A stretch of 64,000 nt of DNA from Sphingomonas sp. PAMC 26621 (GTDB lineage Bacteria > Pseudomonadota > Alphaproteobacteria > Sphingomonadales > Sphingomonadaceae), in contig NZ_AIDW01000014.1 in the NCBI RefSeq assembly GCF_000251145.1, forward strand, positions 62,001-126,000. The letters run 5' to 3'. This document shows, one piece after another, positions 26,243-33,693 of the stretch (position 1 is the first letter of the stretch; each line of letters begins with the position of its first letter). Under the pieces are notes generated by a model, which had not been told where the DNA came from, searched no databases, and saw nothing but the letters and a program-made list of their open reading frames with translations. A program made the position numbers and the translations under genes.

Positions 26243-26314
26243 GGGTAGGGTCCATCAGACGAGAGATGGCGCGCTCTACCGCCAAACCGTCGTGCGGGAC
26301 AATCGCGCCGTGCG

Positions 26315-26342
26315 GGGCCCGGCCCGTGATCGGACCGGGCCC
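26315..26342 (-). terminator. GC-rich hairpin downstream of the DUF3597 gene
   Basis: GGGCCCGG and CCGGGCCC form an 8-bp perfect stem around a 12-base loop, just past the stop of the minus-strand gene ending at 26353. There is no U-tract, so its role as a terminator is tentative. Confidence 0.5.
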
Positions 26343-26352
26343 GCGGATCAGA

Positions 26353-26757
26353 TCAGTTCGCCAGTTCGGCCGGCACCTTGCCGCCGGACTGCGCGAGCTT
26401 CGCCATCACCTGCTTGTGCAGCCAGATGTTCATCGACGCGCTGTCGTTGGTGTCGCCGGTGAACCCGAGTTCCTTGGCGAGTTCGAGCCGGTTGGCATGG
26501 CTCGAATCGAGATCGAGGACCTTCATCAGGTCGACGATCGACGTGCGCCAGTTGAGATCCTGTCCCTTGGCGGCCGCCTTCTGGGTCAGCACGGCCTCGA
26601 CGTCGACGGGGGCTGCCGGTGCTGGTGCTGCGGCGGCGGGGGTGCCCGGGTCGGACGGTGTGTTCATCTGCGGCATGTTCGGCGACGACGGCGCAGCTTC
26701 GACGGGCGCAGCCTTGTGACCCCAGATCGCGTCCTTGATCCTGCTGAAAATGCTCAT
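26353..26757 (-). CDS. DUF3597 domain protein
   Basis: 134 residues from the ATG at 26757; AGAGGA lies eight bases ahead, whereas the ATG six bases upstream would be too close. The N-terminus is MSIFSRIKDAIWGHKA. An Ala/Pro-rich linker then leads to the conserved domain (VDVEAVLTQKAAAKGQDLNW, SIVDLMKVLDLDSSHANRLE, LAKELGF), which ends in NIWLHKQVM. The domain is short and of unknown function; family members are often small cytoplasmic proteins. A poor EcfG-like match (GGAAC-N16-CATT, reading minus, 26813-26789) precedes it and might place it in the stress response. Confidence 0.85.
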   Translation of the reverse strand: MSIFSRIKDAIWGHKAAPVEAAPSSPNMPQMNTPSDPGTPAAAAPAPAAPVDVEAVLTQKAAAKGQDLNWRTSIVDLMKVLDLDSSHANRLELAKELGFTGDTNDSASMNIWLHKQVMAKLAQSGGKVPAELAN

Positions 26758-26889
26758 CGTCATGGTCCTCTTGTGGTGATGGGACCGGAATGCACTGCGT
26801 CGGGGTCCGTTCCGTCTCCAAACCGGACGCTACGGCAAATTGTTGAATTGCGGCGTGACCTGTGCGGCGTGCTGGGGCATTGGCGCGCC

Positions 26890-28122
26890 ATGTCCGATCG
26901 TGTTGTTCCCACCGAAAGGCTCGACGGCCCGCCGATCCGGCTCGTCGAGTTCGTGCCCCTTGTTGCCGCGCTGATGGCACTTGGCGCCCTTGGCATCGAC
27001 TCGATGCTGCCCGCGCTGCCCGATATCGCGCGTCGCCTCGGAGTCGACGCGATCCTCGACGGGCCGTTGATCCTCACCGTATTCGTCGTCGGGCTCGGGA
27101 TCGGGCAGTTGATCCACGGGCCACTGACCGATCGCTTCGGGCGGCGCCCGGTGCTGATCGGCGGGCTGATCTGCTACGCGCTGGGCAATCTTCTGGCGGG
27201 TCTCGCGAGCAGCTTCGCGCTCCTGCTGATCGTGCGATTCATCACCGGTCTGGCGATCGCCTCGAGCCGGGTGGTGACGATCGCGCTGATCCGCGATTGC
27301 TTCTCGGGTCGCGCAATGGCGCAGGTGACGAGCCTTGCGTTCATGGTGTTCATGGCGGTGCCGATCATCGCGCCGAGCTTCGGGCAGGCGGTGCTGCTGG
27401 TCGGATCGTGGCGGCTGATCTTCGAGGTGATCGCGGGTGCGGCGCTCGCGTGCCTCATCTGGTTCGCCGCGCGCATGCCCGAGACGCTTCCGCGCGACCG
27501 GCATATCCCGCTGTCGCTGCTGACGATGGCGCGCGGTTGGAAGACGACGCTGACCGACCGCTATTCGCTCGGCTATACCGCCGCGGCGATGATCGCGCAG
27601 GGGGCGATCTTCGGCTATCTCAGTTCGATCCAGCCGATCATGGAACACGTCTTCCATCGCCCGGCGTGGCTGGGCGCGGTGTTCGCGGCGTCGGCGGGGA
27701 CGATGGCGGTCGCCAATCTGCTCAACTCGCGGATCGTGATGCGGATCGGGATGCGGCGGATTTCGCAGACCGCGCTCGTCGTGATGATCCTCTCCTCGGG
27801 CACCGGCCTGCTGGTCGGGCGGATGGGGGACGAGCCGCTGCTCGTGTTCGTCGTGCTGCAGGCGGTCACCATGGCGTGCTTCGGCCTCGCGACGTCGAAC
27901 ATGTCCGCGATGGCGATGGAAAACATGGGTTCGATCGCGGGGACCGCGTCGAGCGTGCAGGGGTTCTTCGGAATCACGATCGGCGGGCTGATCGGCTGGG
28001 CGATCGGGCGCAGCTTCGACGGGACGACCGTCCCGCTGCACGCGGGCTTCCTCGTCGCGGGCGTAATCGGGATCGTGATCGCGGCGATCGTCGAGCGTGG
28101 GCGTTTGTTTCGACCGAGTTGA
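26890..28122 (+). CDS. Bcr/CflA-type multidrug efflux MFS transporter
   Basis: 410 residues from ATG 26890 with about 12 hydrophobic segments. The N-terminal PLVAALMALGALGIDSMLPA and LIHGPLTDRFGRRPVLIGGL are the drug:H+ antiporter signature of the Bcr/CflA group. The central MVFMAVPIIAPSFGQAVLL and late AMAMENMGSIAGTASSVQG also match. It likely exports drugs or metabolites across the inner membrane by proton antiport. It is divergent from the DUF3597 gene and closely resembles the second transporter at 55753. The substrate is not deducible. Confidence 0.9.
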   Translation: MSDRVVPTERLDGPPIRLVEFVPLVAALMALGALGIDSMLPALPDIARRLGVDAILDGPLILTVFVVGLGIGQLIHGPLTDRFGRRPVLIGGLICYALGNLLAGLASSFALLLIVRFITGLAIASSRVVTIALIRDCFSGRAMAQVTSLAFMVFMAVPIIAPSFGQAVLLVGSWRLIFEVIAGAALACLIWFAARMPETLPRDRHIPLSLLTMARGWKTTLTDRYSLGYTAAAMIAQGAIFGYLSSIQPIMEHVFHRPAWLGAVFAASAGTMAVANLLNSRIVMRIGMRRISQTALVVMILSSGTGLLVGRMGDEPLLVFVVLQAVTMACFGLATSNMSAMAMENMGSIAGTASSVQGFFGITIGGLIGWAIGRSFDGTTVPLHAGFLVAGVIGIVIAAIVERGRLFRPS

Positions 28123-28142
28123 CCTATTCCGTGCTTCGATGC

Positions 28143-28167
28143 GGAACCGATCCAATCCTGCTAGGTT
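28143..28167 (+). promoter_or_regulatory. Near-consensus EcfG-type promoter upstream of the acidic protein gene
   Basis: GGAAC at 28143-28147, 16 bases, then GGTT at 28164-28167. The alphaproteobacterial general-stress sigma factor EcfG uses GGAAC-N16/17-CGTT; here the -10 has one mismatch at its first base. It lies about 50 bp before the start at 28219. Confidence 0.45.
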
Positions 28168-28218
28168 CGCATCTGCAGCCGCCCCCCGCATCGGGCCGGG
28201 GCGGCCGGGAGACACGAC

Positions 28219-28569
28219 ATGAGCATTGGTGGCCATCAAGTGCCCGGCGAAGGCTCGGGCGACGACGGATTCGATGAAGAAGGCTATGACGAGAGCCAGC
28301 GTGCGGAGATCCTCGAGGTCACGCGCGACGGACCGACCGACGGGACGATCCTGACCGATCTCAACCCCGACATCACGTCCAAGAGCGACGACGATGACGA
28401 GGATGAGGACGACCTCGACATGGATTCGGAAGACGTCGGCGAGGAAGACGACGATGCCGACATGGACGAGGACGATCTCGACGAGGACGACGTCCAGGAC
28501 GATGTCGACGACGACGATGTCGAGGAAGACGAACTGACCGATCGCGACGACGCAGCACTGCGGCCGTGA
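28219..28569 (+). CDS. Highly acidic hypothetical protein
   Basis: 116 residues. The C-terminal two-thirds is almost wholly Asp/Glu (for example DDDDEDEDDLDMDSEDVGEE), interrupted by single hydrophobics every few residues. The N-terminus (MSIGGHQVPGEGSGDDGFDE) is Gly-rich, and there is no signal peptide or membrane segment. Composition predicts an intrinsically disordered, strongly anionic cytoplasmic protein, which might buffer cations or mimic DNA, though nothing shows this. A Shine-Dalgarno-like GGGAGA precedes the ATG. A near-EcfG promoter upstream suggests stress induction. I do not recognise a family. Confidence 0.7.
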   Translation: MSIGGHQVPGEGSGDDGFDEEGYDESQRAEILEVTRDGPTDGTILTDLNPDITSKSDDDDEDEDDLDMDSEDVGEEDDDADMDEDDLDEDDVQDDVDDDDVEEDELTDRDDAALRP

Positions 28570-28638
28570 TGGCGGGCGGCGGGCCGGGTACCGGTCCGCT
28601 GCCAGTCCCGGCCCGGTACGCCGGACCAATCGCGCGAG

Positions 28639-28663
28639 GGAACGGCGCGGGCCGATCTTCGTT
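28639..28663 (+). promoter_or_regulatory. Consensus EcfG-type stress promoter for the lipoprotein gene
   Basis: GGAAC at 28639-28643 and CGTT at 28660-28663 are separated by exactly 16 bases, matching the published alphaproteobacterial EcfG promoter GGAAC-N16/17-CGTT. The element lies about 45 bp before the ATG at 28709 on the same strand. Expected start of transcription is near 28670. Confidence 0.7.
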
Positions 28664-28708
28664 AGCCAAGCCCCCGCCGATCCCATTCCCTGTCAGTCGA
28701 GCTTGTAT

Positions 28709-29404
28709 ATGACGCGCACCCTGCTTCTGTCCGTATCCCTGCTGGTGTTGGCGGGTTGTGCCGAGAGCGAGCCGGTGACCAACACCCCGGTCGATATCAA
28801 TGCCGCCGCGATCGACGCGCAGGATGCGATCGACGCATATGGCGACAATGCGTTCGGCAATGACGATGCCGAGGTCAATCCGGCCGGCGGTGCCGACATC
28901 AACAAGACCGACGACGAAGCCCCCGACAACCGGCTGGCCTCGCTCAACCCGCCTGCCCCCGGAACTCCGGGAGGACTCTCCGACGACCGGACGCCGGTTT
29001 CCGAGGCAAGCTTCACGCCCGACAGCGCGCAGGGCGCGGCAAATGTCGTGCAGACCTATTACGCGCTGCTCGGCGCGCGCAAGTTCGCGGAGGCGCGTGC
29101 GCTGTGGCGCCCGGGCAGCGCGGCGGCGGGACGTGACCTTGCGGCCTTCACCGCTGGCTTCGATCGGTACAGCGAATATCACGCCAATATCGGCGCCCCC
29201 GGGCGGATCGATCCGGGCGCAGGTCAGCGCTTCGTGACCGTGCCGGTGCAGGTCTATGCCAGGCTCAAGGCAGACCGCGCGCCGAGCTACGAAATCGGCA
29301 GCGTGACCCTCCACCGCGTCGCCGACGTCGACGGTGCGACCGCGGAACAGCGGCAATGGAAGATCGACGCGATCGCGCTCAAGCCGACCGCTGCGACGCG
29401 GTAG
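28709..29404 (+). CDS. Lipoprotein of unknown function
   Basis: 231 residues from ATG 28709 (a TTG six bases upstream is also in frame). TRTLLLSVSLLVLAGCAESE is a lipoprotein signal peptide with lipobox LAGC; the cysteine at about residue 18 would be lipidated. The mature part starts with a long Asp/Asn/Ala-rich linker. A compact domain from about 115 (AANVVQTYYALLGARKFAEA, RALWRPG...) resembles the NTF2-like or DUF4878-type folds of exported stress proteins. It ends WKIDAIALKPTAATR. An exact EcfG-type promoter upstream places it in the general stress regulon. No enzymatic motif is visible. Confidence 0.8.
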   Translation: MTRTLLLSVSLLVLAGCAESEPVTNTPVDINAAAIDAQDAIDAYGDNAFGNDDAEVNPAGGADINKTDDEAPDNRLASLNPPAPGTPGGLSDDRTPVSEASFTPDSAQGAANVVQTYYALLGARKFAEARALWRPGSAAAGRDLAAFTAGFDRYSEYHANIGAPGRIDPGAGQRFVTVPVQVYARLKADRAPSYEIGSVTLHRVADVDGATAEQRQWKIDAIALKPTAATR

Positions 29405-29431
29405 GGCGCGTCCATCCGTCCGCCGCCGCGA

Positions 29432-29638
29432 TCAGTCATTGCGCAGGGCGTTGGCGAGCAGCGCCAGACCCTGCGCCTCGACCGGTTCGCCGTCAGCATC
29501 ATGGAATGTCCCGGGTGCCTCGGTGACCCGATGCGCCTTGTCCGGCGCGAAGCCGACAGTATCGACAGCGGTCCATATGATGCCCCCGGCCCACAACAGC
29601 GCCGACCATCGGCTCAGGAACAGTTTGCGGAACGGCAT
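29432..29638 (-). CDS. Small membrane protein
   Basis: 68 residues. One hydrophobic stretch (SRWSALLWAGGIIWTAVDTV) near the N-terminus is likely a membrane anchor. The short polar tail ends NALRND. Codon use is ordinary for the window (G/C-rich third positions). No Shine-Dalgarno is visible ahead of the ATG, and no known domain is recognised. It is convergent with the lipoprotein gene, 27 bp from its stop. Confidence 0.5.
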   Translation of the reverse strand: MPFRKLFLSRWSALLWAGGIIWTAVDTVGFAPDKAHRVTEAPGTFHDADGEPVEAQGLALLANALRND

Positions 29639-29699
29639 GCGGACACTTTGGCCGCCAGACCGTGAAGATCCGACGAGGGTACATCGTTAACGCCGGTGT

Positions 29700-29876
29700 C
29701 TAGTCGCGGTCTTCCGCGTCGCTTTCGGCATCACGCGCGGCCTCGCGCAGGCGTTCGGCCGATTTGCGCGCAGCGTCTGGCGTGAAGCTTTCGGCCAGTC
29801 CTTCCGGTCCATCGAGCAGCACCTCGCCGCCCTCGGCCACGACGTCCATCGGTTTGGAGTGCGGATCTTTTGGCAT
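29700..29876 (-). CDS. 58-residue stress-type protein
   Basis: The start MPKDPHSKPMDVV leads to EVLLDGPEGLAESFTPDAAR and a Lys/Arg/Glu/Ala-rich helix ending in EDRD. It lacks a signal or membrane segment. GAGGGAGA lies seven bases before the ATG (29876). A perfect EcfG-type promoter lies just upstream, so the transcript has a leader of about 20 bases. The gene is too short for usual length cut-offs, but codon use, ribosome site and promoter agree. I do not recognise the family. A related role to other small stress-induced proteins is inference only. Confidence 0.75.
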   Translation of the reverse strand: MPKDPHSKPMDVVAEGGEVLLDGPEGLAESFTPDAARKSAERLREAARDAESDAEDRD

Positions 29877-29899
29877 TACGGACGTCTCCCTCTGGACAG

Positions 29900-29924
29900 A
29901 ACGTCGGCATACCGGCCATGTTCC
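29900..29924 (-). promoter_or_regulatory. Consensus EcfG-type stress promoter for the 58-residue gene
   Basis: Reading the minus strand, GGAAC (29924-29920), 16 bases, then CGTT (29903-29900). This is an exact match to GGAAC-N16-CGTT. The start codon at 29876 is 24 bases further on, leaving room for the Shine-Dalgarno GAGGGAGA. The plus strand of this stretch is also the upstream region of the Crp/Fnr gene. Confidence 0.75.
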
Positions 29925-29947
29925 GGGGAAGGGGATTGATCACCAGC

Positions 29948-30655
29948 ATGTATATCGATCTGTTTTTAAAGAAGCATCGCACGCCTGTGCTGTCTGCGGA
30001 GGAAGTCGCTGCAATCGAAGCGGCGGCAATCCGCACGACGAGCTATGCCACGCGGCAGATCTTCATCCGGCAACAGACCCCGCTGACGCAATGCACGCTG
30101 CTGCTCGAAGGGTTCGTCGAGCGCTTCAAGGACACGCCCGAGGGCCGGCGGCAGATCCTCGCGATCCACGTGCCTGGCGATTTCGTCGATCTGCACAGCT
30201 ATCCGCTCAAGCGGCTCGAACATTCGGTCGCGGCGTTGACCGATATTCGTGTCGCGCTGTTTCCCCATGCCGAAGTTCGCGCGTTGACGGAGAAATCCGC
30301 GACGATCACCGAATTGTTATGGAAGTCGACGATGATCGACGCCGCGATCAACCGCGAATGGATCGTCTCGGTCGGCGCACGCGGCGCGGCAGTGCGGCTC
30401 GCGCATTTGTTCTGCGAACTGTTCGTGCGGCTGGAGCGGATCGGCCATGCCTCGGGCAACAGCTTCGCGATGCCGCTGACGCAGGTCGATCTTGCCGACG
30501 CAACCGGGCTGACCGCGGTTCACGCCAACCGGATGTTGCGGCAGTTGCGCGAGGACGGTCTCGTCACCTTCCGGCAGGGGGTCGCCGAAATCCTCGACTG
30601 GCCACGGCTGCGCGCCTTCGCCGAGTTCGACCCGGCGTATCTGTTTCTGGACTGA
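29948..30655 (+). CDS. Crp/Fnr-family transcriptional regulator
   Basis: 235 residues from ATG 29948. A GGGGAAGGGG tract lies about 12 bases upstream, slightly far; a TTG at 29937 could be the true start. The cyclic-nucleotide-binding-like N-terminal domain shows RQIFIRQQTPLTQCTLLLEG and GDFVDLHSYPL. A dimerisation helix follows, and then a winged helix with VDLADATGLTAVHANRMLRQ as recognition region. There is no cluster of cysteines for a 4Fe-4S centre, so it is not an Fnr-type oxygen sensor. The effector is unknown. Its promoter is back-to-back with that of the 58-residue stress gene. Confidence 0.9.
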   Translation: MYIDLFLKKHRTPVLSAEEVAAIEAAAIRTTSYATRQIFIRQQTPLTQCTLLLEGFVERFKDTPEGRRQILAIHVPGDFVDLHSYPLKRLEHSVAALTDIRVALFPHAEVRALTEKSATITELLWKSTMIDAAINREWIVSVGARGAAVRLAHLFCELFVRLERIGHASGNSFAMPLTQVDLADATGLTAVHANRMLRQLREDGLVTFRQGVAEILDWPRLRAFAEFDPAYLFLD

Positions 30656-30671
30656 TGCCGCGAAAGCGCGT

Positions 30672-30691
30672 GTTCCTGCATAGGCAGGAAC
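30672..30691 (+). terminator. Hairpin downstream of the Crp/Fnr gene
   Basis: GTTCCTGC and GCAGGAAC form an 8-bp perfect stem with ATAG loop, 17 bp after the stop. No T-tract follows. It may belong to the adjoining dispersed repeat rather than be a terminator. Confidence 0.4.
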
Positions 30692-30732
30692 CCAGGCGGC
30701 GTGTCTGAAGGCGTTCCCGGTTCCCGAAACGC

Positions 30733-30837
30733 CTTCCCCGGCGAACGCCGGCGCCCAGTAGCGAGGGCCGCCGCAACGGAGCGCAACGCCCGGAGATACC
30801 AGCGTTTTGCTCCTGGACCCCGGATTTCGTCGGGGAA
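30733..30837. repeat. Dispersed palindromic repeat, copy 4 (diverged)
   Basis: The left arm starts CTTCCCCGGCGAACGCCGGC and continues with GCCCAGTAGCGAGGGCCG. The right arm reads CTCCTGGACCCCGGATTTCG then TCGGGGAAC. It matches the other copies (16253, 57075, 63554) in order and spacing but has several changes in both arms. It fills most of the gap between the Crp/Fnr gene and the convergent hydrolase. Confidence 0.75.
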
Positions 30838-30869
30838 CAACCGAACCGCCGGCTCAACTGGCGTCCTGA

Positions 30870-31549
30870 CTATCGCCCCGCGTGCGGCAGGTAATGCGTC
30901 TGTGCCGCATCGGTCGCGTTGATCACGAGGATCGAGCGCGCTTCGCTTTGCGGGAGCGGTCGCCCGTGCCGGTCCGCCGCCGCGCCGATCACGCGGTCGA
31001 GCAATTCCTGCCCCTCCTGCCACCAGCCGATCCCGCTCGCGGCATTGAGATGCCCCTGCGCGCCCGCATCGACGAAATGGCTGCCCCAGCCGACCGCAAG
31101 GCTGTGCGCGCGCTCGATCGCGATCCACGGATCGTCGCGGCTGGCGACGACCAGCGAGGGGAAGGGGAGCGGCGTCGTCGGGGTCGGCCCGAACGACGCG
31201 AGTTCGGCCTGCGCGCCCGGACGGTCGACGTCCGCGGGCGCGACCAGCAGCGCGCCTGCGACCGGCCAGCCATAGGGCTGCCGTGTCATCACCGCCCACC
31301 ACGCGACCGCGAGGCAGCCGAGGCTGTGCGCCGCCAGCACGACCGGTGCCTTCGCCTGCCGGATCGCCTGGTCGAGCTTGGTCACCCAGGCGTTGCGAGC
31401 GGGGTGTTCCACATGCCGAGTTCGACGCGAACCGTATCGGGTCGCGCTGATTCCCATAAGGCCTGCCAGTGCGACGGGCCCGAGCCACCGAGGCCGGGGA
31501 CCGTCAGGATGGTCGGCTGCACGGGTTCGAAACTTGAGAAGCTACCCAT
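30870..31549 (-). pseudogene. RBBP9/YdeN-family serine hydrolase, frameshifted
   Basis: The gene starts at ATG 31549 behind GGAGAG (MGSFSSFEPVQPTILTVPGL). It has GGSGPSHWQALW, the family's early motif, then VELGMWNT. The frame then breaks, and the continuation RNAWVTKLDQAIRQAKAPVV, nucleophile VLAAHSLGCLAV, and a late His in AGAQGHLNAASGIG lie in another frame to 30870. The break falls at CCCC (minus) near 31400-31403; one more C would read NTPARNAWVT and restore a single protein of about 226 residues. The hydrolase fold triad (Ser, Asp, His) would be complete. The single homopolymer deletion is as likely a sequencing error as a true pseudogene. Confidence 0.85.
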
Positions 31550-31834
31550 CGATGCTCTCCCATTTGAGAATGGGAGACGTGACCGCCCGTGCTCTAGGGG
31601 GACGCCGCGCGGCCACGCCTCCCGGTCTCGAAAGCTATTCCTACTGGAATGGTAGGCAATAGACCTGCGCCGAATCGAAGGCCGGATGCGCCGGCCTGAA
31701 AAGACGGTTTCGACGTGTCGCGGATTTGCGTGGTTCGGGCGGACGGGGCGATCGGCGACTCGCCGCGCTTGGGGTCGGGCGCGAAGCTTGATAGGGGGTG
31801 GCGATGCCCGAATTGCCCTGCCAGCCGACCCCGC

Positions 31835-32623
31835 ATGCCCAAGCTTAGAGCAGACCAGTTGCTGGTCGATCGCGGCCTCGCCGAAAGCCGGACGCGCGCG
31901 CAGGCGCTGATCATGGCGGGGCTGGTGTTCCTTGGCCACCGCAAGATCGACAAGCCGGGGCAGGCGGTGGCGGACGATGTTGTGCTCGACGTGCGCGGGC
32001 GCGATCATCCCTGGGTGTCGCGCGGCGGGATCAAGCTGGCGCACGGGCTCGAGGCGACCGGCTGGGACGTGACCGGGGCGGTCGCGATCGATGTCGGCTC
32101 GTCGACCGGCGGGTTTACCGACGTGCTGCTCCAGCGCGGTGCGGCGCGCGTCTATGCGGTCGACAGCGGGACCAACCAGCTCGCGTGGAAGCTCCGGCAG
32201 GACGACCGCGTGATCGTCCACGAGCAAACGAGCGCGCGGATCCTGACCGCGGCGCACATCCCTGAACCGATCGACCTGATCGTCTGCGACGCGAGCTTCA
32301 TCGGGCTCGCCAAGGTGCTCGACGTGCCGATGCGCTTCGCCAAGCCCGACGCGCGGTTGCTCGCGCTGATCAAGCCGCAGTTCGAGGCGGGGCGCGGCGA
32401 GGTCGGCAAGGGCGGGGTGGTGCGCGATCCCGCGATCCACGCGCGAGTGTGCGACGAAGTGTCGGCGTGGGTCACGGGCAAGGGGTGGCGTGTCGTGACG
32501 CTGGTCGAAAGCCCGATCACCGGGCCGGAAGGCAATATCGAGTTCCTGATCGGGGCCGTTCGCGCGGACGCTGCGCCCGCGACGGCAAATAATCCCGACT
32601 CCGCCGGGGGAGTTCTCCTATAG
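31835..32623 (+). CDS. tlyA: TlyA-family rRNA methyltransferase (hemolysin A family)
   Basis: 262 residues from ATG 31835. The N-terminal S4 RNA-binding domain (about 1-62) is MPKLRADQLLVDRGLAESRT...AQALIMAGLVF. It is followed by the SAM-dependent FtsJ-like methyltransferase fold with HPWVSRGGIKLAHGLEA, AIDVGSSTGGFTDVLLQRGA (SAM site) and DLIVCDASFIGLAKVL. A KPQFEAGRGEVGKGG segment is family-typical. TlyA proteins 2'-O-methylate ribosomal RNA cytidines; the historic name hemolysin is misleading. The gene follows a 285-bp gap and has no strong Shine-Dalgarno. Confidence 0.92.
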   Translation: MPKLRADQLLVDRGLAESRTRAQALIMAGLVFLGHRKIDKPGQAVADDVVLDVRGRDHPWVSRGGIKLAHGLEATGWDVTGAVAIDVGSSTGGFTDVLLQRGAARVYAVDSGTNQLAWKLRQDDRVIVHEQTSARILTAAHIPEPIDLIVCDASFIGLAKVLDVPMRFAKPDARLLALIKPQFEAGRGEVGKGGVVRDPAIHARVCDEVSAWVTGKGWRVVTLVESPITGPEGNIEFLIGAVRADAAPATANNPDSAGGVLL

Positions 32624-32693
32624 CGGCGGCGGGGGAAGGTTCGCGCCGCCATCGGCGCGCGGATCGATAAAGCGGAACAAGGGAGTGCGCGAA

Positions 32694-33266
32694 GTGGCGA
32701 CGAACATGGCTGGCGGCATCGCATCACGGGAACAGCTTCGCGCGTCGTTCCTGCGCTGGACCGCGGTGACGATCCCCGGAATGCTGCTGCTCGGGTTCGG
32801 TGCGGCGCGACTGTCGCCAACTGGCAGCGAAAACCGCTGGTATGCCGCGCTCAACAAGCCTGCTTACAATCCGCCCGACTGGGTGTTCCCGGTCGCCTGG
32901 TCGCTGCTCTACGTCATTCTCGGCGTCGCGCTCGCGATGATCCTCAACGCGCGCGGCGCGCGGTTGCGGACCCCGGCGGTGATCGTGTTCTTCGGACAGC
33001 TCGTGCTCAACCTTGCCTGGTCGCCGCTGTTTTTCGGTCTGCATCAGGTGGTTGTCGCGCTCGTGCTGGTCGGGCTGATGTTCGGCGTGACGATGCTGAT
33101 GACGATCCTGTTCTCGCAGGTGCGCGGGCTCGCGGCGGTGTTGCTGGTGCCCTATCTTGTGTGGCTGCTGTTCGCAGCGTATCTCAACTATGAGATTCTG
33201 GCGCTCAACCCCGGGGTGGAAACCCTTGCACCGGGTTCGACGACAACCCAGATCAGAGCCAGATAG
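32694..33266 (+). CDS. TspO/MBR-family protein
   Basis: About 190 residues with five hydrophobic segments. The TspO hallmark WYAALNKPAYNPPDWVFPVA then WSLLYVILG is present, and VFFGQLVLNLAWSPLFFGLH plus LVPYLVWLLFAAYLNYEI complete the fold. These proteins sit in membranes and bind tetrapyrroles and cholesterol-like ligands; in proteobacteria they often modulate porphyrin or stress responses. GTG 32694 is chosen because AAGGGAG lies eight bases before it. GTG 32685 and ATG 32706 are alternatives. The region after the last helix carries a polar tail ending IRAR. Confidence 0.9.
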   Translation: MATNMAGGIASREQLRASFLRWTAVTIPGMLLLGFGAARLSPTGSENRWYAALNKPAYNPPDWVFPVAWSLLYVILGVALAMILNARGARLRTPAVIVFFGQLVLNLAWSPLFFGLHQVVVALVLVGLMFGVTMLMTILFSQVRGLAAVLLVPYLVWLLFAAYLNYEILALNPGVETLAPGSTTTQIRAR

Positions 33267-33285
33267 TTCGATTGGACCCTTCCGC

Positions 33286-33588
33286 ATGCAAGCCGACAAC
33301 AAGATTTTCGACGATTTCGCGAAGCTCCTCAACGGCGCGGCAGGTACGCTTGCGGGCGTCGGGCGCGAGGCGGAAGCCGGCGCGCGGGCGCGGGCGCGCG
33401 AGTGGATCGGCGGGCTCGACTTCGTCTCGCGCGACGAGTTCGAAGTGGTGAAGGCGATGGCGGTCGCGGCGCGCGACGAGGCCGATGCGCTGCGCGCGCG
33501 GCTCGACGCGCTCGAAGCCAAGGGTTCGTCGGCGTCTGCGTCGTCTTCTGCCGCAGCCTTCACCTCGCCCCCCGAAACCGGAGTCTGA
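33286..33588 (+). CDS. ubiK: Ubiquinone biosynthesis accessory factor UbiK-like (BMFP)
   Basis: 100 residues from ATG 33286. MQADNKIFDDFAKLLNGAAG leads to a Gly/Ala/Glu-rich amphipathic region and a C-terminal coiled coil (EADALRARLDALEAKG), then a Ser/Ala tail. This layout fits the brick-like membrane fusogenic/UbiK (YqiC) family that supports the soluble Ubi complex in coenzyme Q synthesis. The small size and coiled coil agree with trimer formation. It lies 19 bp after TspO, so the two may be co-transcribed. Confidence 0.85.
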   Translation: MQADNKIFDDFAKLLNGAAGTLAGVGREAEAGARARAREWIGGLDFVSRDEFEVVKAMAVAARDEADALRARLDALEAKGSSASASSSAAAFTSPPETGV

Positions 33589-33693
33589 CCTCATTTTATC
33601 CACAGCTAATTCGACGCGCATGTTCCCCTGCCGCTTGTATCGCCGCGCCGAAGCGGCCACGCTTGCTTGCGTAAAGCGGACGGGAGGCTCCGA

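Noticed and set aside
26789-26813. EcfG promoter before the DUF3597 gene
   Set aside because: GGAAC-N16-CATT loses the central G of the -10 GTT core; too weak to annotate as a promoter.
31632-31662. Hairpin (CTATTCCTAC...GTAGGCAATAG) ahead of tlyA as a riboswitch
   Set aside because: A single imperfect stem with a bulge and no conserved riboswitch core; more likely a chance hairpin or remnant terminator.
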